NCBI RefSeq assembly: GCF_003418935.1
Contig: NZ_QVMT01000018.1
Span: 1-64,000, forward strand
Length of the DNA stretch: 64,000 nt
Direction of reading: 5' to 3'
Source of the DNA: Emticicia sp. C21
GTDB lineage: Bacteria; Bacteroidota; Bacteroidia; Cytophagales; Spirosomataceae
This document shows, one piece after another, positions 27,335 to 36,089 of this stretch. Below the pieces are notes generated by a model that was given only the letters and a program-made list of their open reading frames with translations, had not been told where the DNA came from and made no database searches. Numbering within the stretch: position 1 is the first letter of the stretch; each line of letters starts with the position of its first letter. The translations under genes and the position numbers were made by a program.

Positions 27335-29425
27335 ATGCAAAGTTTTCGTACAGAATTAGAGAATCCAATAGTTCAAAAAGACATTATTGATTTAGAGCGT
27401 AAAATCAGACTCTTTCGCGAAGGTAAAATTCATGAGGAAAAATTCCGCAGTTTACGTTTAGCAAGAGGGGTTTATGGTCAACGTCAACAAGGCGTGCAAA
27501 TGGTCAGAATCAAATTACCATACGGCAAGATGACGCTTGATCAATGGCAACGCATCACTCATATTTCTGATGAATACGCAACAGGTAATCTTCATCTCAC
27601 TACCCGTCAGGATATACAAATTCACTTTGTAAGCCTGGATAGAACTCCTGAATTGTGGTCGAAATTAGAACAAGATAAAATAACCATTCGTGAAGCCTGC
27701 GGTAATACTGTAAGAAACATTACAGGCTCTGCTACAGCGGGTATCGACCCTAAAGAGCTTTTCGATATTACTCCATATACTCATGCAGCGTTTGAATATT
27801 TCCTGAGAAATCCTGTTTGTCAGGAGATGGGTCGTAAATTTAAGATTGCTTTTTCTAACACAGATGATGATACAGCTTTTACTTTCATTCATGATTTAGG
27901 TTTCATTCCTAAAATCCAGAATGGACAAAGAGGTTTTAAAGTGGTTTTAGGCGGTGGTTTAGGTGCACAACCTCAATTAGCCTATTTAGCTTATGAATTT
28001 TTGGAAGAAGACCAGGTAATTCCATTCATTGAGGCAGTAATCAGAGTTTTTGACCGTTATGGCGAAAGAACTTCTCGTCATAAAGCACGTATGAAATTCC
28101 TGATAGCCAAACTTGGTTTTGAAGAATTTATGAAACTGGTTGAGGTTGAAAAAACTGCTTTGAAAGTGAAAACCTTTAAAGTAGATACTGAAAAGCCTCA
28201 ATTCCAATATAATTATCCAACGCCTGAGGCTCAGGAAGTTCCAGAAATTACTAGTGAAGCTTACAAAAACTGGTATAAAACTAATGTTTTTGCGCAGAAA
28301 CAAGAGGGTTATTATGGAATATTTGTAAGAATTCCATTAGGCGATATTTCGAGTGTAGTATCAAGAAGCCTGATTGAAAAATTAAGACCTTATATTGCCG
28401 ATGATGTAAGAGTAACTGTAAACCAGGGTTTACTATTCAGATTCGTACAAGCCAAAGACTTACCTTATATCTTCAGTGTATTAAGTGAATATAATTTAGC
28501 TGCACCTGGTGCAAACAGTATCGCTAATATTACGGCTTGTCCTGGTACTGATACTTGTAATTTAGCTATCTCTGATAGTACTAAAATCAGCCTGGAATTT
28601 GAAAAAGTTTTGCGCGAAGATTTCCCTGAATTAATCGAGGAAAACAATATTCAAATAAAAATATCCGGCTGTATGAATGCATGCGGCCAACATAGCATGG
28701 CTCAAATTGGCTTTCATGGTAGTTCATTGAAATCAGCTGGTAAGGTATTACCTGCCTTGCAAGTATTGTTAGGTGGTGGAGTAAAAGGAAACGGTGAAGG
28801 CAGAATCTCAGATAAAGTTATTAAAGTACCAAGCAAAAGAGGCCCGCAGGTTCTAAGAATTGTTTTAAACGATTACGAAACTAATGGTTTTGATGGCGAA
28901 TACTTCAACGATTATTATGATCGCCAGGGTGAAAAATATTTCTACGCTCTTTTAAAACCATTGACCGATTTAACTACTCTGATTGATACAGACTTTGTTG
29001 ATTGGGGTCGTGATGAAATATTCCAGACTGAAATCGGTATAGGTGAGTGTGCTAGTGTTATTATTGATTTAGTAGCCACACTTTTCTACGAATCAGAAGA
29101 GAAAATCGCCTGGGCAAAAGATGCTTTTAACGAAAATCGCTGGGCTGATGCTATTTACTATGCTTATCAATCACAAGTAAATACAGCTAAAGCTCTTTTA
29201 TTGGAGAAAAACATTAATAGCAGTACGCAACACGGTGTAATTTCTGAGTTTGACAAAAATTTCAATGAAGAATTTGGTATCAATTTTAAAGAGCAGGTTT
29301 TACAAATCAATCAAAACGAACCAAGTCAGGTTTTTGCGATTGATTATATTTCTGAATCTGAAAACTTCCTGAAAGAAGCAATGACTTGGAGGGAAGCTAA
29401 CAAAACTGTTATAGTTGAAGCATGA
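27335..29425 (+). CDS. Sulfite (or nitrite) reductase haemoprotein with HEPN-like tail
   Basis: A 696-residue enzyme. Residues about 1-540 form the nitrite/sulfite reductase fold: two ferredoxin-like halves, with NLHLTTRQDIQIHFV and the sirohaem/4Fe-4S cysteines in TACPGTDTCNLAIS (C-X5-C) and KISGCMNACGQHSMAQIG (C-X3-C). It would reduce sulfite to sulfide with six electrons, probably from ferredoxin. The last ~150 residues (ADAIYYAYQSQVNTAKALLL; SSTQHGVISEF) look like a HEPN helical domain, an addition found in some Bacteroidota homologues. Sulfite rather than nitrite is inferred from the cys genes downstream. Its stop overlaps the cobA start (ATGA). Confidence 0.85.
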   Translation: MQSFRTELENPIVQKDIIDLERKIRLFREGKIHEEKFRSLRLARGVYGQRQQGVQMVRIKLPYGKMTLDQWQRITHISDEYATGNLHLTTRQDIQIHFVSLDRTPELWSKLEQDKITIREACGNTVRNITGSATAGIDPKELFDITPYTHAAFEYFLRNPVCQEMGRKFKIAFSNTDDDTAFTFIHDLGFIPKIQNGQRGFKVVLGGGLGAQPQLAYLAYEFLEEDQVIPFIEAVIRVFDRYGERTSRHKARMKFLIAKLGFEEFMKLVEVEKTALKVKTFKVDTEKPQFQYNYPTPEAQEVPEITSEAYKNWYKTNVFAQKQEGYYGIFVRIPLGDISSVVSRSLIEKLRPYIADDVRVTVNQGLLFRFVQAKDLPYIFSVLSEYNLAAPGANSIANITACPGTDTCNLAISDSTKISLEFEKVLREDFPELIEENNIQIKISGCMNACGQHSMAQIGFHGSSLKSAGKVLPALQVLLGGGVKGNGEGRISDKVIKVPSKRGPQVLRIVLNDYETNGFDGEYFNDYYDRQGEKYFYALLKPLTDLTTLIDTDFVDWGRDEIFQTEIGIGECASVIIDLVATLFYESEEKIAWAKDAFNENRWADAIYYAYQSQVNTAKALLLEKNINSSTQHGVISEFDKNFNEEFGINFKEQVLQINQNEPSQVFAIDYISESENFLKEAMTWREANKTVIVEA

Positions 29426-30228
29426 CAAATCAATTCGATATAAAATCTGACTCACTTAATCCAATCCCTAAACTTACGGTGGTAGGTGCAGGTATGGGCG
29501 ATCCTGAGTTAATTACCCTGAAAGCTATTAACGCTTTGCGTCAGGCTGATGTGGTATTATACGATGCATTGATTGAGGAGGAATTATTGGAATATTGCCA
29601 TCCTGAATGCGAACGTATTTATGTAGGTAAACGAGGATATCAAAAAAGTGTAAGTCAGGATAGTATCAATTTTCTGATTGCAGAGAAAGCTTTTGAGAAA
29701 GGGCATGTGGTGCGTCTGAAAGGTGGTGATCCATTTATTTTTGGCCGTGGGAATGAAGAAATAGCTTATGCGAAAGAAAGAGGAATCGAAACTGCTTATA
29801 TACCGGGTGTATCGAGCATCATGTCAGGCGGATTTTATGAAATTCCTTTGACAGCCCGTGGTGTGGCTGATGGTTTCTGGGTAATTACAGGTACTAAATC
29901 AGACCAGTCATTATCAAAAGATGTGAGACTTGCGGCACATTCAAATGCAACAGTTGTAATTCTGATGGGTATGAAAAAGTTAGCCCGGATTGCAGAGATT
30001 TTCAGAGAAGAAGGTTTTGGAGATACGCCTTCGGCGATTATTCAACAAGCTTCTACAGCGGAACAAAAGATTGGCATAGGTCAGGTAAAAGACCTGGAAA
30101 CAATTGCAGAAAATCATTCATTAAGTAATCCGGCAATCATTATGATTGGTGAGGTAGTGAAACAAAACAGCATTCAACACCTTTGCTATATTGGTCAGCA
30201 ATACTCCGGAAAAAATAAAACAAACTAA
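29422..30228 (+). CDS. cobA: Uroporphyrinogen-III C-methyltransferase
   Basis: A 268-residue SUMT that methylates uroporphyrinogen III at C2 and C7 to precorrin-2, the branch point to sirohaem. Motifs: VVGAGMGDPELITLKA (residues about 20-35), VGKRGYQ, RLKGGDPFIFGRGNEE, and PGVSSIMSGGF. It contains only the methyltransferase domain, so precorrin-2 oxidase/ferrochelatase must be encoded elsewhere. Translational overlap with sulfite reductase fits supply of its sirohaem cofactor. Confidence 0.93.
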   Translation: MTNQFDIKSDSLNPIPKLTVVGAGMGDPELITLKAINALRQADVVLYDALIEEELLEYCHPECERIYVGKRGYQKSVSQDSINFLIAEKAFEKGHVVRLKGGDPFIFGRGNEEIAYAKERGIETAYIPGVSSIMSGGFYEIPLTARGVADGFWVITGTKSDQSLSKDVRLAAHSNATVVILMGMKKLARIAEIFREEGFGDTPSAIIQQASTAEQKIGIGQVKDLETIAENHSLSNPAIIMIGEVVKQNSIQHLCYIGQQYSGKNKTN

Positions 30229-30246
30229 GACAAGAATAAAAAGTAA

Positions 30247-31128
30247 ATGGAAAGAATCGCAAATGCGCTAAGCGACCGTATTGGTGTAAGATACATTGCT
30301 ATTGCAATACTTGTCTTAAAAGTTTTATTAATTGGTGTACTGGCCTATCGGATTTTCGCCAGTATTCATTCATTTCAATGGGGAGTTGATGATCTCTTTA
30401 TCTATTATGTCGGTGTTGGGTTTCTGGCCCAATTAGTAGATGGCGCCTTAGGGATGGCATATGGGGCAACTTGCACGTCTATGCTTCTGGGTGTAGGTGT
30501 TCCTCCCGCTTATGCAACTGCAAGTGTGCATACTGCCGAGGTGTTTACTACAGGTGTCTCCGGGCTTTCGCACTTGTATTTTGGAAATATTGACAAAAAA
30601 CTTTTCTTCAGAATCGTTATTACAGGTGTGGTTGGTTCGATGATTGGCGCTTATTTAATTTCTGAAGTAATTGATGGTAAAGTTATCCGTCCTTATATTT
30701 CATTATATTTAGTTGGGTTGGGTTTGGTTATCATTTATAAAGCATTCAAAAAGAGACCAACAACACCTACTAACAAAAATTTAGGTATTCTTGGCCTAAT
30801 TGGTGGTTTTTTTGATGCCATAGGTGGTGGAGGTTGGGGCCCATTGGTAACCTCAAATCTGATTAATAAAGGCAATGCACCAAAAGAGGCTATAGGTACA
30901 GTTAATACAGCTGAGTTTTTTGTAGCTTTCTTTAGCACAGGTATTTTCATGCTTTTTATTGACATTCAAGCATGGCAACCTATCGCAGGTCTGATTTTAG
31001 GGGGAGTTCTGGCTGCACCACTTGGCGCATTCTTAGTAAAATTGTTCCCTCCAAAAACAATTATGCTTATTGTAGGAACTTTGGTTGTGGGTTTGAGTAT
31101 TTACAATATCATTAAGGTTTGGTTTTAA
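30247..31128 (+). CDS. TauE/SafE family sulfite/sulfonate-type permease
   Basis: A 293-residue membrane protein with about eight hydrophobic segments and the two TauE/SafE repeats: FLAQLVDGALGMAYGATCTSMLL early and GLIGGFFDAIGGGGWGPLVTS later. The family moves sulfite, sulfonates or other organic anions. Here it lies between cobA and cysH in the sulfate operon, so a sulfate or sulfite transport role is likely; direction (uptake or export of excess sulfite) cannot be seen. N-terminal extension of about 40 residues contains one extra membrane segment. Confidence 0.85.
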   Translation: MERIANALSDRIGVRYIAIAILVLKVLLIGVLAYRIFASIHSFQWGVDDLFIYYVGVGFLAQLVDGALGMAYGATCTSMLLGVGVPPAYATASVHTAEVFTTGVSGLSHLYFGNIDKKLFFRIVITGVVGSMIGAYLISEVIDGKVIRPYISLYLVGLGLVIIYKAFKKRPTTPTNKNLGILGLIGGFFDAIGGGGWGPLVTSNLINKGNAPKEAIGTVNTAEFFVAFFSTGIFMLFIDIQAWQPIAGLILGGVLAAPLGAFLVKLFPPKTIMLIVGTLVVGLSIYNIIKVWF

Positions 31129-31139
31129 TTCTTAGTACA

Positions 31140-31841
31140 ATGGTCGATATAGATACATTAGAAAAACTTTCATTAGACGAGGGTCTCAACTTTATAGCTA
31201 ATCAATTCCCGGGTAAAGTGGTTTTCTCTACCTCTTTCGGACAAGAAGATCAGGTTATTACTCACGCCATTTTCAAAAACAGTGTTGCTCATGAGCCTTT
31301 AAATATCAAAGTATTTACTTTAGATACCGGAAGACTTTTTCAGGATACTTATGAGTTGATGGATAGAACAAGGGCTCGTTATAGAAGACCTATTGAAACC
31401 TATTTCCCGAATACAGAAAGAGTACAGAATCTGGTAACGGAGAAAGGTTTTAATAGCTTTTACGAGTCTGTTGAAAATAGAAAAGAATGCTGTGCTATCA
31501 GAAAAATTGAGCCTTTAAAAAGAGCGTTGGCAGGTGCAGAAGTTTGGATAACAGGCTTAAGAGCAGAGCAATCGGACAACCGTAATGACATGAAAATATT
31601 AGAGTGGGATGGCGGAAACAATGTCTGGAAATATAATCCCTTGATTCATTGGAGTTACGAACAAGTACTTGAATACATTGCTGTCAATAGAGTACCAGAC
31701 AACCCATTACATAGAAAAGGTTTTATCAGCATCGGCTGTTTACCATGTACACGGGCTATCGAACCAGGTGAACACCCAAGAGCTGGCCGTTGGTGGTGGG
31801 AAGAATCAAAAAAAGAATGTGGTTTACACCAAGTTTCGTAA
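31140..31841 (+). CDS. cysH: Adenylylsulfate reductase, 4Fe-4S type (CysH family)
   Basis: A 233-residue reductase turning adenylylsulfate into sulfite with thioredoxin. It has the PP-loop-like STSFGQEDQVITHAI, the iron-sulfur cysteines in ECCAIRKIEPLKRAL and SIGCLPCTRAI, and the catalytic ESKKECGLH at the C-terminus. The CC/CxxC set marks the APS-reducing subclass rather than the PAPS-only one, in line with no cysC nearby. I use ATG 31140; the frame opens at TTG 31119, inside the preceding gene. Start and stop lie within the sir-cobA-cysDN run. Confidence 0.9.
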   Translation: MVDIDTLEKLSLDEGLNFIANQFPGKVVFSTSFGQEDQVITHAIFKNSVAHEPLNIKVFTLDTGRLFQDTYELMDRTRARYRRPIETYFPNTERVQNLVTEKGFNSFYESVENRKECCAIRKIEPLKRALAGAEVWITGLRAEQSDNRNDMKILEWDGGNNVWKYNPLIHWSYEQVLEYIAVNRVPDNPLHRKGFISIGCLPCTRAIEPGEHPRAGRWWWEESKKECGLHQVS

Positions 31842-31870
31842 ATTGCGCCTCGTTAGTAAATATAATAAAT

Positions 31871-32815
31871 ATGAGTAATTTTTTAAACAATTCTGAAATC
31901 GTTAATTCATCTTCCGATGTTAACGGGATTTTTCCGCGTGAACTGGAAGACGAAGCGATTTATATCTTACGTGAAGTTGCCTCACAATTTGAGAAACCTG
32001 CTATCCTTTTTTCAGGTGGTAAAGATTCGATTACTGTGGTGAGATTGGCCGAAAAAGCTTTCTATCCGGGCAAAATTCCTTTCAAATTGCTTCATGTAGA
32101 TACAGGTCATAATTTCCCTGAAACTATAGAATACCGCGACTGGCTCGTAAACAAATTAGGTTTAGAGCTTCACGTGCGTTATGTAGAAGATTCAATCAAA
32201 CAAGGTAAAGTAAAAGAAGAAACTGGTAAATATGCCAGCCGCAATGCGGCTCAAACGGTCACTTTGCTCGATGCTATTGAGGAATTTAAATTCGATGCAT
32301 GCATTGGTGGCGCCAGACGTGATGAAGAAAAAGCACGTGCCAAAGAAAGAATTTTCTCTGTAAGAGATGATTTCGGTCAATGGGATGCAAAAAAACAAAG
32401 ACCGGAATTGTTTGATATGCTGAACGGAAAGATTGAAATCGGTGAAAACGTAAGAGTCTTCCCTATTTCAAACTGGACAGAATTAGACGTTTGGAATTAT
32501 ATAAAAGAAGAAAAGCTACGTATACCAAGTATCTATTTCACTCACGACCGTATGGTTTTTGACCGCGACGGATTAATCTGGGCTGATTCAGAATTTATTA
32601 ATAAATCAGAAGACGAAGTTCCTTATTCTACCAAAGTTCGTTTCCGTACGGTTGGGGATATGACTTGTACAGCAGCGGTAGCATCAGAAGCAGATAATCT
32701 GGATGATGTAATTTCGGAAATTCTTTCAGCTAAAATATCTGAAAGAGGTGCGAGAATTGATGATAAACGCTCGGAAGCTGCGATGGAAAAACGCAAACAA
32801 GCAGGATACTTCTAA
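31871..32815 (+). CDS. cysD: Sulfate adenylyltransferase subunit 2 (CysD)
   Basis: A 314-residue ATP pyrophosphatase-type subunit that forms adenylylsulfate from ATP and sulfate, driven by CysN GTP hydrolysis. PP-loop FSGGKDSIT is followed by LLHVDTGHNFPETIEYRD, GGARRDEEKARAKERIFS and NWTELDVWNYI, all conserved. E. coli CysD has 302 residues. The ATG at 31871 is the family start; an upstream in-frame ATG at 31790 lies inside cysH and gives an unrelated extension. The 54-base gap to cysN carries three GTGAATnA-like octamers. Confidence 0.94.
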   Translation: MSNFLNNSEIVNSSSDVNGIFPRELEDEAIYILREVASQFEKPAILFSGGKDSITVVRLAEKAFYPGKIPFKLLHVDTGHNFPETIEYRDWLVNKLGLELHVRYVEDSIKQGKVKEETGKYASRNAAQTVTLLDAIEEFKFDACIGGARRDEEKARAKERIFSVRDDFGQWDAKKQRPELFDMLNGKIEIGENVRVFPISNWTELDVWNYIKEEKLRIPSIYFTHDRMVFDRDGLIWADSEFINKSEDEVPYSTKVRFRTVGDMTCTAAVASEADNLDDVISEILSAKISERGARIDDKRSEAAMEKRKQAGYF

Positions 32816-32818
32816 TTA

Positions 32819-32852
32819 GTGAATGAGGGATTAATTGTGAATTAGTGAATAG
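32819..32852. repeat. GTGAATnA octamer cluster between cysD and cysN
   Basis: Three units, GTGAATGA (32819-32826), GTGAATTA (32837-32844) and GTGAATAG (32845-32852), the same unit as in the 19.2-kb palindrome but without the opposite arm. Confidence 0.6.
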
Positions 32853-32869
32853 TTTTTGAAAATATTACA

Positions 32870-34129
32870 ATGGATATACTTAGAATAGCAACAGCAGGCT
32901 CGGTAGATGATGGTAAAAGTACCCTTATAGGACGCTTACTTTACGAAACGAATTCTATTACTGGCGATAAAATTGAAGCACTTGAAGCCGCTTCTAAACG
33001 TAAAGGTCTCAATTTTTTAGATTTATCACTTTTAACAGATGGCTTGATTGCCGAACGTGAACAAGGAATTACGATAGATGTGGCTCACATTTATTTCAGT
33101 ACTCCAAAGCGCAAGTACATCATCGCAGACACGCCCGGGCATTTTGAGTACACACGAAACATGGTTACGGGGGCTTCAAACACTTCTGTTTCTATTATTT
33201 TGATTGATGCTCGTAATGGGGTTGTTGAGCAAACCAAACGTCACTTCTATATCTCTTCTATGCTTCGCGTGAAGAATATTATTGTGGCTGTTAATAAGAT
33301 GGATTTGGTAAACTATAGTCAGGAACGTTTTGAAGAAATTAAAAATGATTTCTCTAAATTAGCAGAGCAAGTAAGTTTTCAAGGACAAACAGTTGAGTTT
33401 ATCCCTATTTCTTCTTTATATGGAGAGAACCTTGTTAAAAAATCAGAAGAAACGCCGTGGTATGAAGGCAATTCTCTACTGGAAACATTAGAAGACCTTG
33501 ATAATCAGGTGAACCCTATTTCACATTTACCAGCTCGTTTCCCGGTTCAGGTGGTTGTGAGACCTAAAACAGAGGAATTCCATGATTATCGTGGTTATGC
33601 CGGTAAAATTGCCAGTGGTAGCTTTGTTGTTGGTGATTTGATTGAGGCATTGCCAAGTGGGCAAATAAGTAAGATTCAAACTATTGAAAAGTTCGGTAAA
33701 AATCTTGAAATTGCCCACGCTCGCGAATCAGTCGTAATTACTCTTGAAAATGATATTGATGTAAGTAGAGGAAATATGATTGTAAAGGTTGGTCAACAAC
33801 CGGAAGCGAAAAGGGAATTAGAGGCTAAAGTCTGCTGGTTGGATAGTCATCCTTTAAAAGTAGGAAAAACATATTTGTTACAACATGGTATCAATCGTGT
33901 AAAAGCCAAAGTTATCAGTATCAATTCGATGATTGATATCAAGAATATGACCTTGGATAGTGAGCTTTCACACGAAGGAGGAATAAAATTAAACGAAATT
34001 GGCTGGATTTCTATCAAAACTGCCAGTCCGATTTATGCAGATAAATACAACGAAAATCCTACCAATGGTGCATTTATTTTGATTGACGAAATGTCAAATA
34101 GCACTGTGGGAGTTGGGTTTGTTGAGTAA
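32870..34129 (+). CDS. cysN: Sulfate adenylyltransferase subunit 1, GTPase (CysN)
   Basis: A 419-residue EF-Tu-like GTPase that powers sulfate activation. P-loop AGSVDDGKSTLIGRLLYE, switch region EREQGITIDVAHIYF, DTPGHFEYTRNM and NKMDLV mark the GTPase; two beta-barrel domains follow. It ends without the APS kinase (CysC) domain found in some fused forms. Together with CysH of the APS type this suggests APS is reduced directly. A strong terminator begins 90 bases downstream. Confidence 0.94.
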   Translation: MDILRIATAGSVDDGKSTLIGRLLYETNSITGDKIEALEAASKRKGLNFLDLSLLTDGLIAEREQGITIDVAHIYFSTPKRKYIIADTPGHFEYTRNMVTGASNTSVSIILIDARNGVVEQTKRHFYISSMLRVKNIIVAVNKMDLVNYSQERFEEIKNDFSKLAEQVSFQGQTVEFIPISSLYGENLVKKSEETPWYEGNSLLETLEDLDNQVNPISHLPARFPVQVVVRPKTEEFHDYRGYAGKIASGSFVVGDLIEALPSGQISKIQTIEKFGKNLEIAHARESVVITLENDIDVSRGNMIVKVGQQPEAKRELEAKVCWLDSHPLKVGKTYLLQHGINRVKAKVISINSMIDIKNMTLDSELSHEGGIKLNEIGWISIKTASPIYADKYNENPTNGAFILIDEMSNSTVGVGFVE

Positions 34130-34218
34130 GAACAGTTTTTAGCTTGCTCATTGCAATTACAATAATATTCATCAACCAAACTTGAGACTTTGAATTAGTT
34201 TAGGGTTCGGTAAAAACG

Positions 34219-34245
34219 GACAGCAAATTTTGCTGTCTTTTTTTT
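34219..34245 (+). terminator. Intrinsic terminator of the sulfate assimilation operon
   Basis: GACAGCAA (34219-34226) pairs with TTGCTGTC (34230-34237) over a 3-base loop (or nine pairs with a one-base loop), followed by eight T. Confidence 0.9.
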
Positions 34246-34289
34246 ATGAAAATTTTTCTTTTAATTGTGGCATGCAAATAATTCAACTT

Positions 34290-35777
34290 ATGACTTACAA
34301 ATACCTTATTCCCCTTGCTTTTCTTATTATCGCATTAAATGCCTGTAATAACAAAGAAGAAGAACTGGCAGACCTAGCCTTAGCACAAAAACACTGCGGA
34401 AGCTGCCACCTCTTCCCTACTCCCGATTTATTGGATAAAAATAATTGGGAAAAAGTGCTTCCTAAAATGGGGCTATTTATGGGTATAAACAGTGAGATAA
34501 AAAAGCACTCTAAAATTGATCCGATTGAGCAGAATAGTATTCCTACCAAACCAATGGTTTCAGAGGAAGACTGGAAGCGTATTAAAAAGTATTATATTGA
34601 CAAATCTCCCTATAGCTTACATTTTCCGCTGAGTAGTATTACCACTGGAGAGGGTAAATTATTCAAAGGTATTAGCCGTATGCCTTATTCTCAAAAAATG
34701 CCCAACATCACTTCAATAAAAATTGATACGGAAAAACATATGGTTTATGCGTCTGACGAAATCAATCAGGAAATTTGGGTATTAGATAAAGGAAGTAATG
34801 TTGTCAGGCAGATTCCCAACCATGTAGCGATAAGTGATATTCAGGTATTAAGAAATAACCATGTTCTTTTTACTTACATGGGCAATTCAATAGACCCTTC
34901 ACTAAGGCATCATGGATACATAAAAACCATTTCTTCGGATAAAAATGAAATATTATTAACAAATCTCTACAGACCTACGCAAACTCTATCTATTAATTTA
35001 GATGAAAATTCTGACGAAGAATTAGTTATCAATGAGTTTGGTGGATTAAAAGGTTCTTTAGCCGTTTGGAAAAAAATAAATGGGACATTTGAAAAACACA
35101 TTATTGAAAATAGTCCGGGTGCGATTAAAACAATCCCTATTGATTTTGATAAAAATGGGAAATTAGACTTAATAACACTCTTTGGGCAAGGTGATGAGCG
35201 AATAGTCTGGTACAAGAATAATGGCAATCTGCAATTTACTTCTACAACCTTACTTCGTTTCCCTCCCGTATATGGCTCGTCGAGTTTTGATTTAGTAGAT
35301 ATGAATAAAGATAGCTTATTGGATATAGTGTATACTGCTGGTGATAATTCAGATTATACAGTCGAGTTAAAACCTTATCACGGAGTCTATATTTTTAGTA
35401 ATCAGGGTAAAAATACTTTTAAGCAAACTTATTTTTACCAAATGAATGGGGCTTATAAGGCTGTAGCAAGAGACTTTGATTTAGATGGAGATCTTGATAT
35501 AGCTTCTATTGCTTTCTTTGTTGATTACTTTGAGAAAACACCTAAAGACTTCGTTTTCTTTGAAAATACTCAACAAGGATTTATACCTAAAGTACTGAAT
35601 ATCAAAAATTTTGGCCGATGGTTAGTAATGGATACAGGAGATATTGATGGTGATGGTGACGAAGATATTGTCTTAGGAAATCACCCGATTGGTACTACAC
35701 CCGGAACGTTATTAAAGGAGTGGATAAAAGCAAAAGGTATATTATTTTTAATCAATCAAAGTGCCAATAATAAATAA
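34290..35777 (+). CDS. Lipoprotein with c-type haem motif and FG-GAP/VCBS repeats
   Basis: A 495-residue exported protein. From the ATG at 34290 it has a lipoprotein signal peptide with lipobox LNAC (Cys19). Next comes CGSCH at residues 36-40, a CxxCH haem-c attachment motif, then PTPDLLDKNNWEKVLPKMG, which fits a small cytochrome-c helix pair. The rest is a beta-propeller-like region with calcium-type loops DLDGDLD and DIDGDGDED typical of FG-GAP/VCBS repeats. Earlier in-frame starts at 34230 and 34272 lie too far into the terminator region or lengthen the signal. The substrate or redox partner is unknown. Confidence 0.75.
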   Translation: MTYKYLIPLAFLIIALNACNNKEEELADLALAQKHCGSCHLFPTPDLLDKNNWEKVLPKMGLFMGINSEIKKHSKIDPIEQNSIPTKPMVSEEDWKRIKKYYIDKSPYSLHFPLSSITTGEGKLFKGISRMPYSQKMPNITSIKIDTEKHMVYASDEINQEIWVLDKGSNVVRQIPNHVAISDIQVLRNNHVLFTYMGNSIDPSLRHHGYIKTISSDKNEILLTNLYRPTQTLSINLDENSDEELVINEFGGLKGSLAVWKKINGTFEKHIIENSPGAIKTIPIDFDKNGKLDLITLFGQGDERIVWYKNNGNLQFTSTTLLRFPPVYGSSSFDLVDMNKDSLLDIVYTAGDNSDYTVELKPYHGVYIFSNQGKNTFKQTYFYQMNGAYKAVARDFDLDGDLDIASIAFFVDYFEKTPKDFVFFENTQQGFIPKVLNIKNFGRWLVMDTGDIDGDGDEDIVLGNHPIGTTPGTLLKEWIKAKGILFLINQSANNK

Positions 35778-35873
35778 GTTTGTAGTCAAACGGAATTAAA
35801 ATAGTCTGATTTTGCATTTCTAATAATTTTCTAACTAATTATCTATATTTAGTATTTGTAAAATAAAAATTAA

Positions 35874-35881
35874 TATCTTTG
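35874..35881 (+). promoter_or_regulatory. -7 promoter box upstream of the PAS kinase
   Basis: TATCTTTG, with TTTG at 35855-35858 (15-base spacing). The 312-base gap 35778-36089 holds this box and a leader of about 200 bases; I see no gene in it. Confidence 0.45.
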
Positions 35882-36089
35882 ATCGCGCAACAAAGCTACG
35901 TAATCAAAATAGAATTATTATCGTATATAGTATGATAATAAATGTTGTTCTCACCCGACATATTAATTGTTTAAGAAAACGTTAATGTGTTGTCCCAAAA
36001 ATTAATAAATAATTTACTCTTTTTACTGATTGTTGATTTATCCTATTACTTATCTGAGTGATTCATTCTATATTTTTGTTTACTGACTA

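Noticed and set aside
31790-31870. Upstream start for CysD
   Set aside because: The added residues overlap the cysH C-terminus in another frame and are unlike CysD.
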